The translations under genes and the position numbers were made by a program. Of a stretch of 64,000 bases of DNA, positions 55,186-64,000 are shown piece after piece (within the stretch, counting starts at the first letter, position 1; the number at the start of each line of letters is the position of its first letter). Below the pieces are notes generated by a model. The model was not told the origin of the DNA and searched no databases. It saw nothing but the letters and a program-made list of their open reading frames with translations. The DNA comes from Sphingomonas sp. Ag1 (lineage in GTDB: Bacteria > Pseudomonadota > Alphaproteobacteria > Sphingomonadales > Sphingomonadaceae): positions 992,001 through 1,056,000 of the forward strand of contig NZ_LAZX01000094.1 in the NCBI RefSeq assembly GCF_000980895.1. The letters are read 5' to 3'.

Positions 55186-56130
55186 TCAGAGGTCCAGCGC
55201 CCAGCCGTCCCGCCCCTTGGGATCGGGCGGCGTTGCGGGGACGAAGCGCGTGGCGCCAGCGGCCAGCCGCAGGATCGTCCAGTCCCCCCGCCGGTCGACC
55301 GCCTCCAGCGTACAACCGCACGCGGCAAAGGCCTCGATGACCTGCCCGCGCTGAGTTTCCAGCAACCCGGCGAGGACGATGGCTGCTCCCGGTGCCGCAA
55401 TAGCCGCAAGTTCCGGCGCCATCGAAACCAGCGGCCCGGCCAGGATATTGGCGATCACAAGGTCATACGGCCCGCGTTCCGTGATCGCGTCGTGCAGCGC
55501 GCCGTCTGCTACCAGCAGTTCCAGATCCGCGATCCCGTTCGCGGCGGCGTTGGCACGCGTCACCTCGACCGCCGCCGGATCGATGTCCGTCGCGACGATC
55601 GTCGCGTCCGGCCACAGGAAAGCAGCGGCAAAGGCCAGCACGCCGGTACCCGTGCCCACGTCGATGATCCGTGCGAAGCTCCTCTCCGCCAGCCCGTCGA
55701 GCATCGCGAGGCAGCCGCTGGTCGTCGCATGGTGCCCCGTGCCGAAGGCGCGGCCAGCGTCGATCAGCAGCGCGCATCCTCCCTCCGGCGCCGCCGTGGG
55801 ATGCGCGCTGGTATGGACGACGAACCGTCCTTCGCGGATCGGCTCCAGCCCCTCCTGCGACAGCGCCACCCAATCCTGTTCGGCGAGGGCAGTGACGGTT
55901 GGCGCCGTGCCCGACGCGCTGGGCACGAGCGCGCAAATCGCCGCCAGCGCCGCCGCGTCCGGCTCGCGCTCCATATAAGCGTCCAGCCGCCACCGCTCGC
56001 GATCGTCCTCCACCTCCTCGGTGGTCATCAGGACGGCGTCGATCACGAGGTCATCCGCCGCGTCGATCGCCTCGGCTTCCGCGCGCGTGCATGGCAGCGA
56101 CACGCGCCAGCTGTCGACCGCGCCGCTCAT
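55186..56130 (-). CDS. prmA: Ribosomal protein L11 methyltransferase
   Basis: Trimethylates L11 in the ribosome using SAM. 314 residues. The SAM-binding core is IIDVGTGTGVLAFAAA with GRAFGTGHHATTSGCL before it, and DLVIANILAGPLV is the target motif of PrmA (NILA). ATG 56130 was preferred because GAGGAGG lies upstream; ATG 56157 is in frame but would overlap the preceding SDR gene. Confidence 0.93.
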   Translation of the reverse strand: MSGAVDSWRVSLPCTRAEAEAIDAADDLVIDAVLMTTEEVEDDRERWRLDAYMEREPDAAALAAICALVPSASGTAPTVTALAEQDWVALSQEGLEPIREGRFVVHTSAHPTAAPEGGCALLIDAGRAFGTGHHATTSGCLAMLDGLAERSFARIIDVGTGTGVLAFAAAFLWPDATIVATDIDPAAVEVTRANAAANGIADLELLVADGALHDAITERGPYDLVIANILAGPLVSMAPELAAIAAPGAAIVLAGLLETQRGQVIEAFAACGCTLEAVDRRGDWTILRLAAGATRFVPATPPDPKGRDGWALDL

Positions 56131-56146
56131 GGACGCATTTGCCTCC

Positions 56147-56848
56147 TCAGCGGACATAGCTGGCCCCGTTCACGTCCAGAACCGCGCCCGTCATCGACTC
56201 GGGCGCATCAAGCGCGAGCCAGCGGATCATCTCGCCCACTTCATCAGGCATGGCGACCCGGCCGAGCGGAATGTCCGCCAGCAATTTGTCGCCCCCGCGG
56301 CTGGCGAGATAATCATCCGCCATGCCCGTCATGGTAAAGCCGGGGCAGATGGCGAACGCCAGGATGCCGTCCTTTGCATAGGCGCGCGCGATCGTCTTCG
56401 TCATCGCCACCATGCCGGCCTTTGACGCGGCGTAATGCCAGTGCGCCGGGCTGTCGCCGCGATAGGCGGCGCGACTGGCGACATTGACGATCCGCCCGCC
56501 GACACCGCGCTCGTGCCAGTGACGCACCGCGAGGCGGCACAATTGCGCCGCGCCGGTCAGGTTGATGCGCATCGTGCGCTCCCACCCGGCAAGCCATTCG
56601 TCATCCGCGCTGTCGAGTGGATTGGCCTCGAACACGCCAGCATTGTTGATGAGCACATCGACATGCCCCAGACGCTCGATCGTTTCCGCCCACAAGGCTG
56701 CGGCAGCACCCGGCGTGTCCAGATCGGCGGCAATCAGGCCGTCCGCGTCGCGCGTCGCCTGCCCCAGAACCGTCGCGCTGCCGGACAATGCGCTGCGGGC
56801 AGCAGCCCCGATGCCGCGCGAAGCACCCGTAAGAAGAACATTGGTCAT
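56147..56848 (-). CDS. SDR family oxidoreductase
   Basis: 233 residues. The cofactor loop is LLTGASRGIGAAAR, then VLINNAGVFEANPL and catalytic SRAAYRG / YAASKAG (Tyr-Lys), ending MTGAVLDVNGASYVR as in 3-oxoacyl reductase-like SDRs. The substrate is unknown. It lies upstream of prmA on the same strand with a gap of 16 bases and is probably cotranscribed with it. Confidence 0.87.
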   Translation of the reverse strand: MTNVLLTGASRGIGAAARSALSGSATVLGQATRDADGLIAADLDTPGAAAALWAETIERLGHVDVLINNAGVFEANPLDSADDEWLAGWERTMRINLTGAAQLCRLAVRHWHERGVGGRIVNVASRAAYRGDSPAHWHYAASKAGMVAMTKTIARAYAKDGILAFAICPGFTMTGMADDYLASRGGDKLLADIPLGRVAMPDEVGEMIRWLALDAPESMTGAVLDVNGASYVR

Positions 56849-56914
56849 GCCGCGTCCATAGAAGCTGGCAAGCAGCCCGTCATCCCGGCACCGCCTCGTT
56901 GACAGAAACGACCG

Positions 56915-58261
56915 TCAGGCAACTTTCGCGCTGAATTCCTCCGCCGCGCTGCGCAGCGAGGCAAGCCGATCATCGATCGCCGCGAATTCGGTGCCCAGCG
57001 TATCGACGTCGCGTGCCAGGCCCGCCCCCTCGCGCATAATCGCGGTCATGTTGCCCGCGGTTGCGTCCGCCGCCAGCGCGGTCTCGTCGACGGCAGCGGT
57101 AATCGCGGTCACGGTCTGCGCCTGCGCCTCCATCGCCCGCCGGATCCTGGTGGCCGACGTTTTCACGTCATCGATGGTCGCGCGGACGCTGGCGCTCGAT
57201 TCTACCGTGACCTGAGTTGCGGCCTGGATCGCGCCGATCTGCGCCGCGATATCGTCGGTGGCCCGCGCGGTCTGGCTAGCCAGGCTCTTCACCTCCTGCG
57301 CCACCACGGCAAAGCCACGCCCGGCATCCCCCGCCCGCGCCGCCTCGCTCGTGGCATTCAGCGCCAGCAGGTTGGTCTGCCCCGCAATGGTGCGGATCAA
57401 CGCCAGGATGGACTCGATCGACTTGGCATGGGCGCTCAGCGCCTCACTGACCGTGACCGCCCGGTCCGCCTGCGCCGCCGCCTGCGACGCGATGTCGGCT
57501 GCCGCCTCCACTTCGCCGCGCGCATCCTCGATCGCCAGGATCAGCCCCGCTGCGGTCGACGCCGCATCGCGCATGGCAAGCGCCGACTCGCCGGCCGCGG
57601 CCGCCACTTCGGCGCCGCGCCCGACCATCGATCCGACCGACTGTGTGGCACTCGCCGCCTGCGCACGCACGCGTTCCCCCAGTACCGCCGCCCCCTCGAT
57701 CGCATCGGCGATATGCAGGCGAAAGGCCGCAGCATGGGCGGCGCGTTCCTCCGCCACCTGCGCCCGCTCGCTACGGCCAAGATGCGCCGCCATGACATCC
57801 GCCTCGATCAGCGCCAGTCGCTGAACAACATCGGACAAGCGCCGCATCCGCGCCACGTCCCCTTCAACGCGAGTCTCCAGGATCGCCAGCGTCCGGGCAT
57901 GGGCAAAGGCCAGCGCGGAAAGCAGCGCCGCCAGCGGCACGCCCGTTTCGCGCGTCATCTCCGCATGTTTGGTGGCCGACCGCCCCCATTGCTCATCGAA
58001 CGGCGCAGAATATTTCATCCGCATGTAGCGTGCGCTCCGCGCCAGCTGGCGCTGCAGCCAGACGTCCTCGATCCCCTCCAGCATCTTCTTCGTCGCCGGA
58101 AGGCTCCGGTACTGCTGCCAGAATGCGTGGGCGATATCCTCGCAATCGGCAGCGGTCAGCAGAGCGTCGATGTCCGCCGCCGCGGCACCAATGGTGCCAT
58201 CCCAGTCATATTCGCGAACCTGCGCCGCGATCGAACGGGCCACACTGTCCCAGATCGGCAT
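56915..58261 (-). CDS. Soluble methyl-accepting chemotaxis-like protein (copy 1)
   Basis: 448 residues with no membrane segment or signal peptide. An N-terminal helical sensor of about 180 residues precedes a complete signalling hairpin with the tip [20 protein letters not shown] and [17 protein letters not shown]. The sensor begins [19 protein letters not shown] and may be a protoglobin-like fold, as in globin-coupled receptors, yet the expected proximal histidine is not evident. It is closely similar to the next gene upstream (tandem duplication). No che genes are nearby. Confidence 0.87.
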   Translation of the reverse strand: MPIWDSVARSIAAQVREYDWDGTIGAAAADIDALLTAADCEDIAHAFWQQYRSLPATKKMLEGIEDVWLQRQLARSARYMRMKYSAPFDEQWGRSATKHAEMTRETGVPLAALLSALAFAHARTLAILETRVEGDVARMRRLSDVVQRLALIEADVMAAHLGRSERAQVAEERAAHAAAFRLHIADAIEGAAVLGERVRAQAASATQSVGSMVGRGAEVAAAAGESALAMRDAASTAAGLILAIEDARGEVEAAADIASQAAAQADRAVTVSEALSAHAKSIESILALIRTIAGQTNLLALNATSEAARAGDAGRGFAVVAQEVKSLASQTARATDDIAAQIGAIQAATQVTVESSASVRATIDDVKTSATRIRRAMEAQAQTVTAITAAVDETALAADATAGNMTAIMREGAGLARDVDTLGTEFAAIDDRLASLRSAAEEFSAKVA

Positions 58262-58332
58262 CGTGGTTCCTCCCCTTGATTATCTCGCGTGCCCCGTGTC
58301 TCCGCCGGGGCATCGTCCATCCTGCCCTATCG

Positions 58333-59724
58333 TCAGGCCGCCACGCGCTCGGCAAAGTCACCGGCGCTTCGATTGAGCAGGACCAGGCGCCCCGCCAGTC
58401 GGTCGAACCCGGCGCCAAGCGAGTCGATCTCACCTGCGACCGCTTCGGTGTCCGAATGGATCGCTGCGATCGTGCTGGACATGGAATCCGCCGCGAGCGC
58501 CGTTTCGTCGACCGCCGCAGTGATTGCCGTCACAGTATGCGCCTGCGCCTCCATCGCGTCGCGAATGCGCGTCGCGGACACCTGCACCTCGTCGACGGTC
58601 GCGCGAATGCCGACATTGGCGTTCACGGTCACCTGAGTGGCGGTCTGGATCGCGGTGATCTTCGCGGCGATATCGTCCGTGGCGCGCGCCGTCTGGCTGG
58701 CCAGGCTCTTCACCTCCTGCGCCACCACGGCAAAGCCGCGTCCCGCGTCCCCCGCGCGTGCCGCCTCGATGGTTGCGTTCAACGCAAGCAGGTTGGTCTG
58801 CCCGGCAATGTCGCGGATCAGGCCAAGGATCGACTCGATCGACTTGGCATGGTCATTCAGCATCTCCGTCACGCCGACCGCCTCGTCGGCCTGGACCGCC
58901 GCCCGCGTCGCGATATCCGCCGCCGCCTCCACCTCGCTTCGTGCATCGCCGATCGCGCGGATCAGCCCCGCGGCCGTGGAGGCTGCATCGCGCATCGCCA
59001 GCGCGGATTGTTCGGCCGCCGCCGCCACCTCGCTCGCCTTCCCCAGAACGCCTCGCGCCGACCGGGAGGCGGTGGATGCCTGGTCGCGCAGCGTCGCCCC
59101 CTCGGCCGTCGCATCGCCGACCGTCGTCGCGATTCCCCCTCGGAAATCCGCCGCCAGGCGATCGCGTGCAGTCTGCGAGCTGTGCTTGCGATAGTCGCCG
59201 TACAGCGCGACGGTGATCTCCCCTTCCAGCGCCGACAGCCGCATCAGCGTGTCGATCATGACCGGCAGGCGCGGGTCCGCTGGTTCGCACCGCGCCATCA
59301 GGACGCGCAGCGCCGCGCGATCGCTTGCGCTGATCATCGACAGCAACGCCAGCGGTGAGACCTGCCTCTGATAGGCGGCAGCCACCGATCGCTCGATCGA
59401 TTCGACCCACGCACGTTGGTCGGTACGCAGGAAACGATCCTGCAAGAACGCACAGCCCAGATCGATCATCCTGGCGGCGTCCTGTTCGACCCAGGATTTC
59501 TCCTCGTGGAAGCACCGCCGGCCATGTTCCCAATACGCCTCGGCGATCTGGCGCACCTCGGGTTCCAGCACGTCCCACACCTCTCGCGACGCGGTCGAAA
59601 GAGTGCCGTCAAAGTCGAACGCCCGCAGGCGGGTGTCGAGATCGATCGAGCGGGCCAGTTGGCCCGGTGCTGGCAGATCGGCGGACAAGTTGTTGCGCTC
59701 CCGGTTCATTATCGGCCGGGTCAT
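58333..59724 (-). CDS. Soluble methyl-accepting chemotaxis-like protein (copy 2)
   Basis: 463 residues from the ATG chosen at 59724; starts at 59766 and 59709 are also possible, none with a strong ribosome site. The N-terminal sensor ([19 protein letters not shown]) is related to but more diverged from copy 1, while the signalling half is almost the same ([37 protein letters not shown]). No membrane segment. It is divergent from sdhC and lies 71 bases upstream of copy 1 on the same strand. Confidence 0.85.
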   Translation of the reverse strand: MTRPIMNRERNNLSADLPAPGQLARSIDLDTRLRAFDFDGTLSTASREVWDVLEPEVRQIAEAYWEHGRRCFHEEKSWVEQDAARMIDLGCAFLQDRFLRTDQRAWVESIERSVAAAYQRQVSPLALLSMISASDRAALRVLMARCEPADPRLPVMIDTLMRLSALEGEITVALYGDYRKHSSQTARDRLAADFRGGIATTVGDATAEGATLRDQASTASRSARGVLGKASEVAAAAEQSALAMRDAASTAAGLIRAIGDARSEVEAAADIATRAAVQADEAVGVTEMLNDHAKSIESILGLIRDIAGQTNLLALNATIEAARAGDAGRGFAVVAQEVKSLASQTARATDDIAAKITAIQTATQVTVNANVGIRATVDEVQVSATRIRDAMEAQAHTVTAITAAVDETALAADSMSSTIAAIHSDTEAVAGEIDSLGAGFDRLAGRLVLLNRSAGDFAERVAA

Positions 59725-59870
59725 AGGGGATTGATCGTTAAGTGCTGGTTGAGGCGCGGCGCCCATCCGCCATGCGATTCATTCGCAGGAGGTCACTCCC
59801 GCTTGCAACATCGGCCCTCGGGTCTCATAGACCGCGCCAAACCGTCGGCTTACCGCAGGAAACCGTAGCC

Positions 59871-60296
59871 TTGGCCACAAAACCCGCCCGCCCCAAAAGT
59901 CCGCATCTCTTCAGCGGCCCGCTCGCCCTCCATTACCGCTGGAGCGCGGCGATGACGGTGTCGATCCTGCACCGCGCCACCGGTAGCGGGATGGCGACAC
60001 TGGGGGCATTGCTGCTCGTCTGGTTCCTCGCCGCGCTGGCGTCGGGGGCAGAGGCCTATGCCGCGTTCCGTGACGTCTTCACCCTGTCGGATGGCCGTCT
60101 GAACATCTTGGGCTGGGTCATCGGAGTCGGCCTGACGTTCAGCCTGTTTCAGCACATGATGAGCGGTATCCGCCACCTCGTGCTGGATACCGGCGCCGCG
60201 TTCGAGCTGAAGCTGAACCGCAATCTCGCGCGGCTCACCTTCGTCGGCTCGACGCTGCTCACCCTCGCCTTCTGGCTCTACGTGGGAACCAAGTAA
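59871..60296 (+). CDS. sdhC: Succinate dehydrogenase cytochrome b556 subunit
   Basis: Membrane anchor of complex II that helps bind haem b and ubiquinone. 141 residues: RPKSPHLFSGPL and SILHRATGSGMA at the start, then three membrane segments; SLFQHMMSGIRHLVLDTG holds the haem-ligand histidine. The start is taken as TTG 59871 (MATKPARPKSPHL) with AGGA ten bases upstream; longer in-frame starts have no family match. The stop overlaps the sdhD start (TAATG). Confidence 0.92.
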   Translation: MATKPARPKSPHLFSGPLALHYRWSAAMTVSILHRATGSGMATLGALLLVWFLAALASGAEAYAAFRDVFTLSDGRLNILGWVIGVGLTFSLFQHMMSGIRHLVLDTGAAFELKLNRNLARLTFVGSTLLTLAFWLYVGTK

Positions 60297-60676
60297 TGGG
60301 TACGGGAACCTCGATTGGCCGCGTCCGCGGCCTCGGCAGCGCGCACGAAGGTCCGCATCACTGGTGGCATCAGAAGATCACGGCGGGATCGAACATCCTG
60401 CTGATGAGCTGGCTGATGATCTCGCTCGCCCGTCGCCCCGGCTACGATTACGGCACGATGCGCGACTGGCTGTCCTCGGCTTGGGTCGCGATCCCGATGA
60501 TCCTGCTGGTCGTCTCGGTCTTCTACCACTTCCGCCTCGGGCTTCAGGTGGTGATCGAGGATTACCAGCGTGACGAACGCCGCGTCGTCGCCATGGTCCT
60601 CCTCAACCTGTTCACTGCTGCCGTCACCGGCACCGCCCTTTTCGCGATCCTGAAGATCGCCTTCGGAGCAAATTGA
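60296..60676 (+). CDS. sdhD: Succinate dehydrogenase hydrophobic anchor subunit
   Basis: 126 residues with three membrane segments ([53 protein letters not shown]). [19 protein letters not shown] at the start and [13 protein letters not shown] are typical of alphaproteobacterial SdhD. It is coupled to sdhC and sdhA by overlapping start and stop codons. Confidence 0.92.
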   Translation: MGTGTSIGRVRGLGSAHEGPHHWWHQKITAGSNILLMSWLMISLARRPGYDYGTMRDWLSSAWVAIPMILLVVSVFYHFRLGLQVVIEDYQRDERRVVAMVLLNLFTAAVTGTALFAILKIAFGAN

Positions 60677-62478
60677 TGCCCGCCGCTTACCAGATCATCG
60701 ACCATACGTACGACGCGGTCGTCGTCGGCGCCGGCGGCTCTGGCCTCCGCGCCACGATGGGCATCGCGGAGGCGGGCCTCAAGACCGCCTGCATCACCAA
60801 GGTGTTCCCGACCCGCAGCCACACAGTGGCGGCGCAGGGCGGCATCGCGGCGAGCCTCGGCAACAACTCGCCGGACCACTGGTCCTGGCACATGTACGAC
60901 ACCGTCAAGGGTTCCGACTGGCTCGGTGACCAGGACGCGATCGAATATATGGTGCGTGAGGCCCCGGCCGCGGTGTACGAGCTGGAGCACGCCGGCGTAC
61001 CGTTCAGCCGCAACGAGGACGGGACGATCTACCAGCGTCCGTTCGGCGGCCACATGCAGAACATGGGCGAAGGCCCGCCGGTGCAGCGCACCTGCGCTGC
61101 GGCCGACCGTACCGGCCACGCCATGCTCCACGCGCTGTACCAGCAGTCGCTGAAGTATGACGCGGACTTCTACATCGAATTTTTCGCGCTCGATCTCATC
61201 ATGGAGAACGGTGCGTGCCGCGGCGTGATCGCGCTGAACATGGAAACGGGGCAGATCCATCGCTTCCGTGCCCATGCGGTCGTGCTGGCGACGGGCGGCG
61301 GTGGCCGCGTGTACCAGTCGGCGACCTCGGCGCATACCTGCACCGGCGACGGCAACGGCATGGCGCTGCGTGCCGGGCTCCCGCTGCAGGACATGGAATT
61401 CGTGCAGTTCCACCCGACCGGCATCTACGGCGCGGGCGTCCTCATCACCGAGGGTGCGCGTGGCGAAGGCGGCTACCTGACCAATTCCGAGGGCGAGCGC
61501 TTCATGGAGCGTTACGCGCCGAGCGCGAAGGACCTTGCCAGCCGCGACGTCGTGTCGCGATCGATGGCAGCCGAGATGCGCGAGGGCCGCGGCGTCGGCA
61601 AGGACAAGGATCACATCTTCCTTCACCTCGATCACATCGATCCGAAGGTGCTGGCGGAACGCCTGCCGGGCATCACCGAGACGGGCAAGATTTTCGCGGG
61701 CGTCGATCTCACCCGCCAGCCGCTCCCCGTCACGCCGACCGTCCACTACAATATGGGCGGTATCCCGACGAACTATCACGGCGAAGTCGTCCAGCTGAAG
61801 AACGGTGATCCGGATGCGGTCGTCCCGGGCCTGTTCGCGGTCGGCGAAGCGGCCTGCGTGTCGGTGCACGGCGCGAACCGCCTCGGCTCCAACTCGCTGA
61901 TCGACCTCGTCGTGTTCGGCCGCGCCACCGGCCTGCGCCTCAAGGAAACGCTGAAGCCGAACACGCCGCACAATCCGCTGCCCAAGGGTTCGGAAGAGAT
62001 GGCGCTCGGCCGGCTCGACCATTTCCGCAACGCAACGGGTGGCTCGCCGACGGCGAAGATCCGCGCCGAGATGCAGAAGACGATGCAGCGCCATGCCGCG
62101 GTGTTCCGCGACAGCGAGCTGCTTTCCGAGGGCGTTACCAAGATCGACGCGATCTACAAGTCGATGGAGGACGTCGGCATCAAGGATCGCTCGCTGATCT
62201 GGAACACCGACCTCGTCGAGACGCTGGAGCTGGACAACCTCATCAGCCAGGCGGTCGTGACGATGCGCGGTGCGGAGAACCGCAAGGAAAGCCGCGGCGC
62301 GCACATGCACGAGGATTATCCCGAGCGCGACGACGTGAACTGGATGAAGCACACCATCGCGACCTTCGATGGTTGGGGCGGCAAGGGCGGCAGCTGCTCG
62401 CTCGATTACCGTCCGGTGCACGATTACACGCTCACCGACGACGCCGAGTACATCAAGCCGAAGAAGCGGGTGTACTAA
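60676..62478 (+). CDS. sdhA: Succinate dehydrogenase flavoprotein subunit
   Basis: Oxidises succinate to fumarate in the TCA cycle. 600 residues. The FAD fold begins [15 protein letters not shown], the covalent FAD histidine is in [35 protein letters not shown] is the C-terminal FAD stretch, and active-site residues occur in [12 protein letters not shown] terminator follows directly, so the iron-sulfur subunit gene sdhB is not part of this transcript within the window. Confidence 0.97.
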   Translation: MPAAYQIIDHTYDAVVVGAGGSGLRATMGIAEAGLKTACITKVFPTRSHTVAAQGGIAASLGNNSPDHWSWHMYDTVKGSDWLGDQDAIEYMVREAPAAVYELEHAGVPFSRNEDGTIYQRPFGGHMQNMGEGPPVQRTCAAADRTGHAMLHALYQQSLKYDADFYIEFFALDLIMENGACRGVIALNMETGQIHRFRAHAVVLATGGGGRVYQSATSAHTCTGDGNGMALRAGLPLQDMEFVQFHPTGIYGAGVLITEGARGEGGYLTNSEGERFMERYAPSAKDLASRDVVSRSMAAEMREGRGVGKDKDHIFLHLDHIDPKVLAERLPGITETGKIFAGVDLTRQPLPVTPTVHYNMGGIPTNYHGEVVQLKNGDPDAVVPGLFAVGEAACVSVHGANRLGSNSLIDLVVFGRATGLRLKETLKPNTPHNPLPKGSEEMALGRLDHFRNATGGSPTAKIRAEMQKTMQRHAAVFRDSELLSEGVTKIDAIYKSMEDVGIKDRSLIWNTDLVETLELDNLISQAVVTMRGAENRKESRGAHMHEDYPERDDVNWMKHTIATFDGWGGKGGSCSLDYRPVHDYTLTDDAEYIKPKKRVY

Positions 62479-62485
62479 GGCAAAT

Positions 62486-62515
62486 GGCGCGGCCTACCGG
62501 GCCGCGCCTCCTTTC
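62486..62515 (+). terminator. Intrinsic terminator after sdhA
   Basis: GGCGCGGCC (62486-62494) pairs with GGCCGCGCC (62500-62508), 9 base pairs with a 5-base loop, followed by TCCTTT. Confidence 0.7.
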
Positions 62516-62547
62516 CGGGACACGAACTCAAATATCTGCTGCCATGG

Positions 62548-62572
62548 CGCGCAACATTTCGAATGTTGCGCG
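62548..62572. promoter_or_regulatory. Perfect 25-base inverted repeat upstream of the C13 peptidase gene
   Basis: CGCGCAACATT and AATGTTGCGCG are perfect 11-base arms around TCG. It stands between the sdhA terminator and a possible -35 box (TTGACT, 62584-62589) for the peptidase gene. It may be an operator, or as RNA a stable hairpin with a UUCG-type loop. Confidence 0.5.
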
Positions 62573-62638
62573 GTGGTAAACTATTGACTCCGATCGCCGC
62601 CCACCGCGACACTCCTTCCATTGTGGAGGGGGCTCGCG

Positions 62639-63613
62639 ATGAAGAGGTTGCTGACCGTCTTTCTTGCCGCCTGCGCCGGTTCGGTGCCGGCGCAGACCTA
62701 TATTCCTCCCCAGCACAGCCGCCCCGCCCCGCTGATTGCCCGCGGTGGCGAGGCGGAACTTGTCCAGCTCGCCGATCAGGGCGGCGCGATCGAATATGAT
62801 CGCAAGGCCGGGTGGCAGCTGGCCGAGCATCGCCGCCTCGCCGCCATGCTCGCCACGGTGCAGCCGCACCGCAAGGGTACCACCGATGCCTTCGTCATCA
62901 GCGCCGCGCTGGACAGTGACCCGGTGTTCGGCCGCGAGGCGCGAGAGGCGGCGAAGGTCCTGGCGCGCCGCTATGGCGCCGAAGGACGCACGATCGTCCT
63001 CGCCGGTACCGACGGCAGGGCGGACAGCGCGTTGCCCATGGGCTCCCCTTCCAATCTCGACGTCGCGCTCGCCCGCGTGGCCGAGCTTATGGACGTGAAC
63101 GAGGATGTGCTGATCCTCTACACCACCAGCCACGGCGCACGCTTCGGCATCGTCTACAATGACGCCGACCAGGGCTTTGGCGCGATCTCGCCGGCGCGGC
63201 TGTGGCAGACCCTGTCCCAGCTCGGCATCCGCAATCGGCTGATCATGATTTCCGCCTGTTACGCCGGCGTCTTCGTACCGCTCCTCTCCAGTGATACCAC
63301 CGCGATCATCACCGCCGCCTCGTCGGATCGAAGCTCCTTCGGCTGTGTCGCCGACAATGACTGGACCTTCTTTGGTGACGCGCTCGTCAATCGCGCGCTC
63401 CGCCAGCCAAAGCCGCTGGCCGCCGCCGTCGAAGAAGCCACCAGCACCATCGCGACATGGGAACGCGACGGCCAGCTTGAGCCTTCGCAGCCGCAGGTCG
63501 CGATTGGTGCCGGTGCGGCGCGCTGGCTGGCGGTGCTCGACGCCCGCGCGCCGCGCAGTGCAACCGCGCCGGTCGGCCGCCCCGCCAACGCGGTGTTGAT
63601 GGCGCAGCATTAG
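62639..63613 (+). CDS. C13 (legumain-like) family peptidase, exported
   Basis: 324 residues. A signal peptide (MKRLLTVFLAACAGSVPAQT) predicts export. The caspase-fold catalytic pair is clear: His in LILYTTSHGARFG and Cys in RLIMISACYAGVF, followed by TAASSDRSSFGC, which resembles legumain and bacterial C13 proteins. It would cleave peptide bonds or act as a transamidase; the target is unknown. ATG 62639 has GGAGG upstream. A 25-base palindrome lies before it, and a ClpP-like gene follows at about 90 bases. Confidence 0.87.
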   Translation: MKRLLTVFLAACAGSVPAQTYIPPQHSRPAPLIARGGEAELVQLADQGGAIEYDRKAGWQLAEHRRLAAMLATVQPHRKGTTDAFVISAALDSDPVFGREAREAAKVLARRYGAEGRTIVLAGTDGRADSALPMGSPSNLDVALARVAELMDVNEDVLILYTTSHGARFGIVYNDADQGFGAISPARLWQTLSQLGIRNRLIMISACYAGVFVPLLSSDTTAIITAASSDRSSFGCVADNDWTFFGDALVNRALRQPKPLAAAVEEATSTIATWERDGQLEPSQPQVAIGAGAARWLAVLDARAPRSATAPVGRPANAVLMAQH

Positions 63614-63702
63614 CCCCCGCTGTGAAACCAAACCGCCACCGCAGCGCGCGATATTTTCCGCCACCTCGGAACCGGTGCGCCCCATTCGCGGTTCGCGTCG
63701 CC

Positions 63703-64000
63703 ATGAACTCCACCGGCAACGCCAGCAACTATCCGCTCCTCGCCAGCCCGCATGTCCAGCTTTACGGCACGGTCGACGAGGCCATGTACGCAAGCTTCAA
63801 GGATCAGGTCGCCGCGGCACCATCCGATGGCCCATTGATCTTCTCGATCACAACCTTGGGGGGCGATCCGGAAATGGCCCGCGCGATGGGCGATACGGTA
63901 CGCCTGCTGCGCGAATATACCGGCCGTGAGACGCTTTTTCTTGGCAAGGTCGCTGTTTACTCGGCCGGCGCCACCTTCATGTCCGCTTTCCCCGCCGACA
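63703..64000 (+). CDS. ClpP-fold serine protease-like protein (C-terminal part outside the window)
   Basis: 99 codons are visible. NYPLLASPHVQLYGTVDEAMY is a ClpP-like first strand; PLIFSITTLGGDPEMARAMG resembles the ClpP substrate-channel turn (usually NSPGG), and KVAVYSAGATFMSAFPAD occupies the place of the serine-containing segment. The catalytic His and Asp would lie beyond the edge. It belongs to the ClpP/crotonase-like clan, but whether it is an active protease cannot be decided here. The ribosome site is weak. Confidence 0.7.
   Translation, partial: MNSTGNASNYPLLASPHVQLYGTVDEAMYASFKDQVAAAPSDGPLIFSITTLGGDPEMARAMGDTVRLLREYTGRETLFLGKVAVYSAGATFMSAFPAD

Overview
The window reads as chromosome of a GC-rich alphaproteobacterium of the Sphingomonadales, most likely a Sphingomonas or close relative. 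This rests on the Entner-Doudoroff set zwf-pgl-edd-glk-eda in one row, a large TonB-dependent receptor, an EcfG-type promoter, many ATGA stop/start overlaps, and GTG/TTG starts. No rRNA, tRNA, CRISPR array or intact insertion sequence was seen. About 58 protein genes cover nearly all of the sequence; the only long gene-poor stretch is 48188-49740.

Layout. 1-5.1 kb: the N-terminal part of a TonB receptor, an Hsp20 chaperone behind a ROSE-type RNA thermometer, then Nudix hydrolase, CTP synthase and SecG on the minus strand. 5.1-12.5 kb: a MarR regulator, an SH3 protein and argC, followed by central sugar catabolism (zwf, pgl, edd, glk, eda), which takes glucose to pyruvate plus glyceraldehyde-3-phosphate. 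12.6-20.3 kb: recR-def-rmuC on the minus strand, divergent from fmt-truA, then a gamma-glutamyltranspeptidase and nicotinate phosphoribosyltransferase. 20.3-33.2 kb: two acyl-CoA catabolism blocks (IclR, two acyl-CoA dehydrogenases, SDR and CaiB/BaiF; then AMP-dependent ligase, SDR, CaiB/BaiF and TetR), separated by a manganese catalase and an S10 serine carboxypeptidase. They look like parts of one or two pathways for an unidentified carboxylic acid; no enoyl-CoA hydratase or thiolase is present.

33.4-44.1 kb: a SugE-type exporter, an OsmC protein, a large orphan hybrid histidine kinase, a SWIB protein, a short Mfd-family translocase, an MFS exporter, a YihY membrane protein with a putative general-stress promoter, and a DUF2945 protein. 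44.3-48.2 kb: a three-subunit molybdenum hydroxylase of PaoABC type. 48.2-49.7 kb: a decayed, more AT-rich stretch with a possible integrase remnant. 49.7-56.8 kb: a DUF2171 protein, two small membrane proteins, nrdB without nrdA, phhA, a LysR regulator, a CoA hydrolase/transferase, prmA and an SDR. 56.9-64 kb: two tandem soluble chemoreceptor-like proteins, sdhCDA without an adjacent sdhB, then a secreted legumain-like (C13) peptidase and the start of a ClpP-fold protease.

The observations most worth a second look are the ROSE element (1571-1639), the protease pair after sdhA, the tandem soluble receptors, the Mfd-like paralogue, the possible leaderless promoters with palindromic operators at phhA and the LysR gene, and the decayed island.
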